DNA of 64,000 nt from an uncultured Pseudomonadales bacterium (GTDB taxonomy: Bacteria; Pseudomonadota; Gammaproteobacteria; Pseudomonadales; Pseudohongiellaceae). The notes below the pieces were generated by a model. That model made no database searches and had not been told where the DNA came from. It was given only the letters and a program-made list of their open reading frames with translations. This document shows, piece by piece, positions 57,621 through 64,000 of this stretch; within the stretch, counting starts at the first letter, position 1; each line of letters starts with the position of its first letter. Both the position numbers and the translations under genes were made by a program. Where the stretch lies: contig CAMYOK010000006.1 in the NCBI GenBank assembly GCA_947259995.1, positions 372,001-436,000 of the forward strand. Reading direction: 5' to 3'.

Positions 57621-60338
57621 TTATTGCAAACTCTTCGCGACCACTTCGTATACATCTTTCGACAAAGACTTTTCCGCAGCGATTCTTTGCAACTGCGTGC
57701 GCATCAATTGCTGACGCGTGGCATCATATTTTTTCCAGCGTGTTAATGGCGTTAACAGGCGTGATGCAATCTGCGGGTTCAGCGCATTGAGTTGTAAGAT
57801 ACGATCGGCTAAGAATTCGTAAGCTGCCCCCGTGATGTCATGAAAATGCACAGGGTTCTGCCCGCAAAAGGCTCCTATCAATGCACGCACTTTGTTGGGG
57901 TTCTTGATCGAGAATGCCTCGTGTTGCATCAGCGACTGCACGCGATCTAAAGCACCAGGCAGAGTCGATGCTGCTTGAATTGCAAACCATTGGTCCACCA
58001 CCAATGCCTCATGCTGCCACTTCTCATAGAAGTCGCTCAAGGCTTGCTCGCGCAACGGCTCGGCCTGCGCCATAGAACTATTCACTAATAGACGCAAGGC
58101 CGCCGCAACGTCTGTCATATTGTCAGCGCTATCGAACTGCTCTTTGCAAACTTGCAAATAATGGGAGTTGTCAGTGCGCAGCAAATAGCCAAGGCAGGTG
58201 TTCTTTAAAGCGCGCCGAGCAATTCCCTGAGCATCTGCGCGATAAGGCTGTGCAGCACAGTTGATCTCAAATAGGATCGCCCACTTAGCCGCCAGAGTTT
58301 TAGCAATGGCGTCGGAGACGAATTCCCGCACCGCATGGATACCCGCTACGTCTACTTCCTCGGCAAGCTCGCTGAGATACGCTTCAGATGGCAGGGACAA
58401 GAGTTGCCCCACCATTTCTTTGTCTTGCTCTAAGTTTTGTCGCGATTTATCGATACTCAATTGCAAGATGGAATCAAATGCAGAAATAACTCGTTGATCG
58501 AGCACCATCGCTCGCCCTGCTTGATAATCAAGTAGCAATTCGGACATCACTTCGACGCTGAGTTGCTGCGCACAATTCCAGCGATTAAAACCATCACTGT
58601 CATGGGTCATCAAAAACAATAGTTCATCACGCGTATAGTTAAACTTCATCTTCACTGGTGCCGAGAACCCACGCAATAATGATGGGATGGGTTTAGTGTC
58701 GATATTTGTAAACACAAAGTCTTGCGCTTTCTTGGTCACACTGAGAACACGCTCTGTGTTCGCTGAGGCGTCATCACCCGATAGCTGCAGCGCCAACGCC
58801 TGACCTGTTTGGTCAAGAAGCCCCATTCGCAACGGAATATGAAACTCTCGTTTATCCACCTGCCCTGGAGTCGGCGGGCAACTTTGTTGCACATGAAGCG
58901 TATAAGTTTTCTCTGCCGCGTCATAGGAATCACTGATCTGCAAATGCGGCGTGCCCGCTTGTGAATACCAGTTTCTAAACAGCGTTAGATCAACACCACT
59001 GGCATCTTCCATGGCCTTAACGAAATCTTCCGTAGTCACTGCCTGACCGTCATGGCGTTCAAAGTATAAGTCGCTTCCCGCTCTAAACGCCGTGTCTCCG
59101 ATTAACTCTTTGATCATGCGCACTACTTCGGCGCCTTTCTCATAAATAGTTAATGTATAGAAATTCGATATCTCCATATAGGAGTCAGGTCGCACAGAGT
59201 GCGCCATAGGGCCGGCGTCCTCTGCAAACTGCGCGGTGCGCAAAAACGTTACATCGTCGATACGCTTTACCGTTCGAGAGCCCATATCTGAGGAAAATTC
59301 TGAATCTCTAAAGACAGTGAAGCCTTCTTTTAAACTCAATTGAAACCAGTCTCTACAAGTCACACGATTACCAGACCAGTTATGAAAATACTCATGAGCG
59401 ACGACGGCCTCTACACGTTGAAAGGCTTTATCAGTAGTAGTCGTTGGGTTGGCAAGTACGCAGGAGGTATTAAATATATTCAGCCCTTTATTCTCCATCG
59501 CCCCCATATTGAAATCATCAACGGCCACGATCATGAAAATATCTAAGTCGTATTCTCTGCCGAATACTTGCTCATCCCATGCCATAGAATTTTTCAAGGA
59601 CATCATTGCGTGGTCACACTTGTCTTGATCTTTGCTTTCGACAAAAATTTGCAGCGTGATTTCGCGGCCACTGCAGGTAGTGAATGAGTCTTCAACACAC
59701 ACCAAATCCCCTGCGACTAATGCAAAGAGGTAGCAGGGTTTACGGAACGGGTCTTCCCATTGCACCCAGTGTCGTCCACCCTCCTCTTTACCTTTCGCAA
59801 TCGCATTGCCGTTGGACAATAAAATTGGGTAACGCGCCTCTTCTGCCACTACCGTGGTGGTGAACTTGGACATCACATCGGGACGGTCGAGGTAATAAGT
59901 AATCTTGCGAAAACCCTCAGCCTCACATTGAGTGCAGAACATTTTTTTGGATTTATACAAACCCTCAAGACTGGTGTTCTCTTGAGGCTTAATCTTGGTG
60001 ACACACTCAAATACGAAACTGCTGCCGTTCTCATCAACCGATGCTGGCAGCTTGTCGATCGTCAAGGTTTCATCGCTAACACGATATTCATCGGCCCCAA
60101 GGGGGCGACCATCAATAGAGACGGAAACACACTCCATATCTTGACCATCTAGCACCAAAGGGGCGTGGCGATGTTCAGCATGGACGGGGTTACGGCGCAT
60201 CACTAGTTGCGAGCTCACTAAGGTGCTGGTTTCGCCAAGCTCAAAACGTAAATGGGTCTCATCGATCAAAAACGCCGGTGCTTGGTAGTCTTGCAAATAG
60301 ATGGTCTTAGGTTGTCCGTCGCGATTCATAGAGGTCAC
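57621..60338 (-). CDS. pepN: Aminopeptidase N
   Basis: Zinc metallo-aminopeptidase of the M1 family, 905 residues, cytoplasmic peptide degradation. The substrate motif is GAMENKG and the zinc site HEYFHNWSGNRVT (HEXXH, third Glu in the LKEGFTVFRD stretch). The C-terminal part is helical repeats as in gammaproteobacterial PepN. The start could be GTG 60338 or ATG 60329; neither has a perfect ribosome site. Same strand and order as pepN-DUF2797-yeaC-rhomboid-nadK of Pseudomonas relatives. Confidence 0.95.
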   Translation of the reverse strand: MTSMNRDGQPKTIYLQDYQAPAFLIDETHLRFELGETSTLVSSQLVMRRNPVHAEHRHAPLVLDGQDMECVSVSIDGRPLGADEYRVSDETLTIDKLPASVDENGSSFVFECVTKIKPQENTSLEGLYKSKKMFCTQCEAEGFRKITYYLDRPDVMSKFTTTVVAEEARYPILLSNGNAIAKGKEEGGRHWVQWEDPFRKPCYLFALVAGDLVCVEDSFTTCSGREITLQIFVESKDQDKCDHAMMSLKNSMAWDEQVFGREYDLDIFMIVAVDDFNMGAMENKGLNIFNTSCVLANPTTTTDKAFQRVEAVVAHEYFHNWSGNRVTCRDWFQLSLKEGFTVFRDSEFSSDMGSRTVKRIDDVTFLRTAQFAEDAGPMAHSVRPDSYMEISNFYTLTIYEKGAEVVRMIKELIGDTAFRAGSDLYFERHDGQAVTTEDFVKAMEDASGVDLTLFRNWYSQAGTPHLQISDSYDAAEKTYTLHVQQSCPPTPGQVDKREFHIPLRMGLLDQTGQALALQLSGDDASANTERVLSVTKKAQDFVFTNIDTKPIPSLLRGFSAPVKMKFNYTRDELLFLMTHDSDGFNRWNCAQQLSVEVMSELLLDYQAGRAMVLDQRVISAFDSILQLSIDKSRQNLEQDKEMVGQLLSLPSEAYLSELAEEVDVAGIHAVREFVSDAIAKTLAAKWAILFEINCAAQPYRADAQGIARRALKNTCLGYLLRTDNSHYLQVCKEQFDSADNMTDVAAALRLLVNSSMAQAEPLREQALSDFYEKWQHEALVVDQWFAIQAASTLPGALDRVQSLMQHEAFSIKNPNKVRALIGAFCGQNPVHFHDITGAAYEFLADRILQLNALNPQIASRLLTPLTRWKKYDATRQQLMRTQLQRIAAEKSLSKDVYEVVAKSLQ

Positions 60339-60352
60339 TGTACCTAGTCAAA

Positions 60353-61183
60353 TTAACTCGTGAATAGTTCGAGGTTATAGCCGCCAAAGCGGCGCAAATT
60401 AATCACCCCGGTGTCGAAGATCAAATACTGTCCTTTAATGCCCATCAAAGTGCCTTCTACCAATGGGTCTTTGTCAAAATTAAACGAAGTGATTTTTTCA
60501 GGGTAGCGCAAGACTGGGTATTCGATTTGTACTGGCTCTATGCCATTCAAGACACTGATGGCGTGAAAGCCAAAGCGTTGCACTAAATCATCAATATCTT
60601 TCTGACACTCGTCGATTAAGCGGTCGCGCTCTACGTGCAAATCCGTGTGATGGTCGCTGCCTTTCAACATATCGCGCCAATTAGTTTTATCGGCGACATG
60701 TTGTTTAAAAAGCACTTCTAAACTACCCGACTGCAAACGCGTACGCACCCGCACGATCGCTAATGCTTGCACTGCCCCTTGGTCCACCCAGCGGGTCGGA
60801 ATCTGCGTTGCACGGGTGATCCCCACCTTCACGCCCGATGAGTTAGCAAGATAAATAATATGGTCCTGCATGCAGAACTTCTCGCCCCACTGGGGCTCTC
60901 TGCAAGTGCCTAAATCGAAATGGCAGCGCTCTGGATGGATGATGCAAGAATCACATTGGGCGAGAGATTGAAAGCAAGGGTAACAATAACCTTGGTTGAA
61001 ACTTTTATTGGTGTTGCGGCCACAATGGACGCAGTTAATCTGCCCGCTGAATTTCAGTGTTAGTGGATTCCCTATCAAGGGATTCATCGGAACCAATGCG
61101 TCACCGATTGGAAGCTCGTATGCGACCGGCGCTTCTAAACGCGATTTCATTTTACGGATCGCTCCGTGTGCGATTGCCTTCAC
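60353..61183 (-). CDS. DUF2797 domain-containing protein
   Basis: A 276-residue soluble protein of unknown function. It has a cysteine-rich zinc-like part (about 55-110) with CVHCG, CYPC, CDSC and HPERC, then a GIY-YIG-like stretch (IIYLANSSGVKVGITR) that DUF2797 proteins share. GTG 61183 is chosen because AAAGGA sits about 8 bases upstream and the longer frame overlaps yeaC. Any nuclease role is speculative. Confidence 0.85.
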   Translation of the reverse strand: MKAIAHGAIRKMKSRLEAPVAYELPIGDALVPMNPLIGNPLTLKFSGQINCVHCGRNTNKSFNQGYCYPCFQSLAQCDSCIIHPERCHFDLGTCREPQWGEKFCMQDHIIYLANSSGVKVGITRATQIPTRWVDQGAVQALAIVRVRTRLQSGSLEVLFKQHVADKTNWRDMLKGSDHHTDLHVERDRLIDECQKDIDDLVQRFGFHAISVLNGIEPVQIEYPVLRYPEKITSFNFDKDPLVEGTLMGIKGQYLIFDTGVINLRRFGGYNLELFTS

Positions 61184-61202
61184 GCCTTCGTCCTTTCTTT
61201 GT

Positions 61203-61526
61203 TCAATGAGTGTTGTGCTTACTCGGGTTAATCCAAGTAATTGGTGCCGGCTCTGGGCTTGCGCAGGCCTGCCCTTCTTCATGATGATGTGCCGGCCCTT
61301 GGCTATTTTGCAAACCACTGGTGTCGATATACCCTACGCGGTCTTCTTCTTTTAGGTGGCGAGCCTCGTAGGCGATAATTGCCTGCAAGCTATTCTCAAC
61401 TTGCTGTGGGGTCAATTTTTCACCGTTGGCCCAGCGGCCCGTCTCTACCGCCGTCTTCAAATTTTCATGAATCTCTGGCGTGATGCTAGCCACTAAGGCT
61501 TCTAATGAATCTGCTTTTTCTGTCAT
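61203..61526 (-). CDS. DUF1315 (YeaC-like) protein
   Basis: A 107-residue soluble protein. The DUF1315 core is about 8-70 (LEALVASITPEIHENLKTAVETGRW, then NGEKLTPQQVENSLQAIIAYE). The His/Pro-rich tail is low complexity. ATG 61526 is preferred; a TTG four codons upstream is also open. Function unknown. Placed between the DUF2797 and rhomboid genes. Confidence 0.82.
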   Translation of the reverse strand: MTEKADSLEALVASITPEIHENLKTAVETGRWANGEKLTPQQVENSLQAIIAYEARHLKEEDRVGYIDTSGLQNSQGPAHHHEEGQACASPEPAPITWINPSKHNTH

Positions 61527-61556
61527 ACCCTTTTCCAAAGCTGTGTGTCGATATCA

Positions 61557-62444
61557 CTACCGACGCGAAATTTTACTAAATCCTGCGGCAACGATGCCGG
61601 CCAAGGCTCCTGCAAGCAAGCCACCGACATGCGCCGCATTGGCGATCCACGAAGAGGCAAACACCCCCATTAATACCAGAGCGAAGAGCAACACGCCTAT
61701 CATCGCAGGTGGCAGGCGCAAGCGCCCATAGGGCATGATCGTTTGCCACATCCAGATGTAGCCCAATAGCCCATAAACCACACCGGACAAGCCGCCAAAA
61801 TTTGGCGTCATGGTCCACAAAAACTGCGTTGCATTAGAGAAAAACGCAATGAACAACACTAGGGCAAAATAGAGAATACTCGACTGTGCTGTTTCGATCA
61901 TGCGCCCAAATTGCCAGATCCACAGGGTGTTAAACACAAGGTGGATAGCGCCAAAATGCAATAACGCAGGCGTTAGCGTACGCAATAATAATTCCGTGCT
62001 ATTGATTTGCCCTAGCATCTCAAACAGCCCCGCGACGCCTCCCTGAGTGATGGGGAAGTTGGGGAAGAAAAAGCCTTGCACCGGGCTAAGGTCTGCGCCT
62101 AATTGGCTGACCAAGGCCACAATGAATGCCGCTAAGATAAGTAAAACGGTTACAGGGGCTAATAGAAACGCGTTGGCGATGCCTTTGAGGCTTTGCGTGA
62201 CAGAGAAATAATTAGCTAATGCTGGCGTAGCTTGTGCCTCAGGCTCATTCAGTAAACCTTGCGCGCGCAGGTTCTCCCATTGTTCAACGGCGGCGACAAC
62301 TTTCTCTGCGTCGTCTTCAGTCGCCACCCAAATCACTTGCGCACCTGACTCTTCGTTTACACGAAATTGGATGCCATGCTGGGCTATCGAATTGAGCAAG
62401 CCGCGCAAATCGATGCCTGCATCTAACTGTGCCGCTCTAATCAT
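61557..62444 (-). CDS. Rhomboid family intramembrane serine protease
   Basis: Membrane protease of 295 residues. A cytoplasmic N-domain (about 1-75) is followed by six or seven helices. The catalytic Ser220 is in GGLSGVVYGLLGY and His272 in AHVGGLLAG; HLVFNTLWIWQFG supplies the conserved helix-2 HxxxN. The architecture resembles GlpG. Its ATG lies in ATGATTAG, overlapping the nadK stop by 8 bases. Confidence 0.92.
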   Translation of the reverse strand: MIRAAQLDAGIDLRGLLNSIAQHGIQFRVNEESGAQVIWVATEDDAEKVVAAVEQWENLRAQGLLNEPEAQATPALANYFSVTQSLKGIANAFLLAPVTVLLILAAFIVALVSQLGADLSPVQGFFFPNFPITQGGVAGLFEMLGQINSTELLLRTLTPALLHFGAIHLVFNTLWIWQFGRMIETAQSSILYFALVLFIAFFSNATQFLWTMTPNFGGLSGVVYGLLGYIWMWQTIMPYGRLRLPPAMIGVLLFALVLMGVFASSWIANAAHVGGLLAGALAGIVAAGFSKISRR

Positions 62445-63327
62445 CCTCTCGTCCTAAACGGTTACCCCAGCCGAGTTTACTGCGACATGTTTGATAATAA
62501 TTATGATCCAAGGGATGAATAAGACGCAGCGCGCCCGGCTTTTTACGGACGATCAACTCATCACTCGGATGCGCCGCAAACCCCGGTGTTCCATCACAAC
62601 TCACTTGCGGAATGATTGAACGTTGCTCGCCTACCAGCACACGAATAGTGCTGTCGGCATCGATTACCAAGGGGCGACTACTTAATGAATGTGGGTACAT
62701 CGGCACTAATACAAGGGCGTTCAAACTTGGGTGCATAATTGGCCCACCCGCTGAGAGCGAATAAGCCGTTGAACCGGTTGGCGTCGCGACGATTAGGCCG
62801 TCCGACTGTTGGCTGTGCACAAACTGTTCGTTGATGAACAACTCAAACTCGAGCATGCGCGCCGCCGTACCTGGGTGCAGGACGACGTCATTCAACGCAC
62901 TGCCGCCATTGATCTTCTTACCGTTTCGGCGCAACTCACATTCCATGAGAAAGCGCGTTTCTTCAGTGAACTTGCCCGCGAGAATTTGCCCGAGCTGCTC
63001 TTCGATCTCATTAGGCAGGATATCGGTCAAAAAGCCTAGCCGACCGCGGTTCACGCCTAACACGGGAACGCCTTGCGCCGCTAACATCGGCGCTACCCCT
63101 AGCATACTGCCATCGCCGCCTACGACGATGACTAGATCGCATTGGGCCGCGAGCCGCTCTGAGTCCAGCAACTCAAAACGTCCGCCTTTAAGTAAATTGC
63201 CGCTTTGCGCATCGACAACAACGGTCAAGCCCAATGACTGAAGCACGTCCCCAATGCTACGCAAGGAATCTACGACACCTGAATGGCCAGGACGACCCAC
63301 GAGGCCAATCCGTTTGAATGCTGACAT
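62437..63327 (-). CDS. nadK: NAD kinase
   Basis: Phosphorylates NAD to NADP, 296 residues. The catalytic GGDGSML motif and NRGRLGFLTD are exact. TGSTAYSLSAGGPIMHP forms the substrate site. ATG 63327 (MSAFKRIGLVGRPG) is preferred over an open stretch of 18 codons upstream that is unlike the family. It starts about 100 bases after the partial gene at the window edge and overlaps the rhomboid gene. Confidence 0.95.
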   Translation of the reverse strand: MSAFKRIGLVGRPGHSGVVDSLRSIGDVLQSLGLTVVVDAQSGNLLKGGRFELLDSERLAAQCDLVIVVGGDGSMLGVAPMLAAQGVPVLGVNRGRLGFLTDILPNEIEEQLGQILAGKFTEETRFLMECELRRNGKKINGGSALNDVVLHPGTAARMLEFELFINEQFVHSQQSDGLIVATPTGSTAYSLSAGGPIMHPSLNALVLVPMYPHSLSSRPLVIDADSTIRVLVGEQRSIIPQVSCDGTPGFAAHPSDELIVRKKPGALRLIHPLDHNYYQTCRSKLGWGNRLGREDD

Positions 63328-63425
63328 ATTGAGTCTCAGAATACTGAATTTATAGTGACACACGCCCTTCCAGGGCTGCATTTTACAATGCAGCGCGCAG
63401 TATAGCAGACCGTGCTAAGGAAATT

Positions 63426-64000
63426 TCAGCGCGTAATGTCTAAGGTCAGAGGTTCAGCAGTGTAAATCACGTCACCACTGGCGGTAACGCTATAGGCAAT
63501 GAAGATTTGCAGGCGACGATTAAGATATTCTTCGCCCAGGCTCGCCGCGTTCACGACTTGCAAGTACTCCACAGGAGCGAGAGTGCGGCCTTCTCGGTAG
63601 GGTTTTAAACCCGCAAAACTGCCATCCCATGTGCTTAGTTGACCATTTTCGTCGAGTTGAATGTAGTGGCTGCCATCGGAGGTGGCAATCACAAACACTT
63701 CGCCTTGCAGGCCAATGTGGCCACTGTCGACAAAGAGGCTCAAATTGATATCGATTTTATCCCCGGGGCGTACAGAAGAGGTGTAGCTCAAGCCCTTATC
63801 GACACTTGCCGCAACGGCAATCCTCGCATCTGTGCCCTGGCCACTAAGCGTCGCCAAGGGACGGTTTGGCAGATAAGGTACTCGTGTCGGCAGATACTGA
63901 GCGACTTGGTGGCGCGTGATATTCAGTGCACGGACCGCATCGGCAGGCTGCGCTGAGTCTGAGGACGACACACCGCAAGGCAAACCCAAGCACTCTAATA
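63426..64000 (-). CDS. Unrecognised protein, partial (5' end outside window)
   Basis: The open frame runs off the right edge, so the start is not visible; at least 190 residues are present. The first visible residues include LECLGLPCGVSSSDSAQP, and a cysteine-glycine followed by a Ser-rich stretch could mark a lipoprotein cut site, though the signal part cannot be judged. The rest looks like a beta-rich extracytoplasmic domain (SVRPGDKIDINLSLFV, YIQLDENGQLSTWDGSFAGL). I do not recognise the family. Confidence 0.6.
   Translation of the reverse strand, partial: LECLGLPCGVSSSDSAQPADAVRALNITRHQVAQYLPTRVPYLPNRPLATLSGQGTDARIAVAASVDKGLSYTSSVRPGDKIDINLSLFVDSGHIGLQGEVFVIATSDGSHYIQLDENGQLSTWDGSFAGLKPYREGRTLAPVEYLQVVNAASLGEEYLNRRLQIFIAYSVTASGDVIYTAEPLTLDITR

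Overview
The window comes from a gammaproteobacterium chromosome, most likely a marine member of the Pseudomonadales/Cellvibrionales range. The evidence is gene order (trp-leu-fimV-asd block, nqr-gap-mfd block, tRNA-cysS-glnS-ppiB-lpxH block and acnB-pepN-rhomboid-nadK block, all familiar from Pseudomonas-type genomes) plus a complete Na+-pumping NADH:quinone oxidoreductase. No mobile element, CRISPR array, rRNA or replication origin was seen, and no gene-free stretch exceeds about 300 bases.

Layout. (1) 1-16.8 kb, all minus strand: purF (cut by the window edge), cvpA, a DedD-like SPOR protein, folC, accD, trpA, trpB, trpF, truA, fimV, asd, leuD, leuC, aroC, prmB. leuB is missing from its usual place between leuD and asd. 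(2) 16.9-30.4 kb: folE on plus, then on minus a DUF4892 protein, a DUF4389 protein, gpsA, sthA, nqrM, apbE, nqrFEDCBA and a long-form gap. This is a redox and Na+ bioenergetics block that includes both known Nqr maturation factors. (3) 30.5-35.7 kb: mfd and csiV on plus, with an MTA/MTI phosphorylase convergent to them. (4) 35.8-49.3 kb is an accessory stretch: an orphan MinD-like ATPase overlapping a small coiled-coil protein, an FkbM methyltransferase, a FabH-like ketosynthase behind a perfect 12-bp palindrome, a c-type cytochrome, an esterase divergent from a TonB-dependent receptor, a sigma-54 activator island, a DUF502 membrane protein and a class C beta-lactamase-like hydrolase. (5) 49.3-64 kb: tRNA-Arg, tRNA-His and tRNA-Pro, then cysS, glnS, ppiB, lpxH, a DUF1289 protein, acnB, pepN, DUF2797, DUF1315/YeaC, a rhomboid protease, nadK and an unrecognised partial gene at the edge.

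The most interesting structure is at 43.9-47.1 kb. A sigma-54 activator with a degenerate receiver domain (Glu where the phospho-accepting Asp should be) is flanked on both sides by minus-strand promoters resembling the sigma-54 -24/-12 consensus. One faces a helical-bundle protein plus CC0125-type lipoprotein operon, the other a DUF1328 membrane protein plus small lipoprotein pair. It reads as a self-contained envelope-related sigma-54 regulon. It is an inference from sequence and needs testing.

Start codons were moved from the longest open frame where a Shine-Dalgarno sequence or family alignment argued for it (prmB, DUF4892, nqrC, gap, mtnP, DUF1328, cysS, glnS, ppiB, DUF2797, yeaC, nadK). 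All family assignments were made by eye, without database searches.
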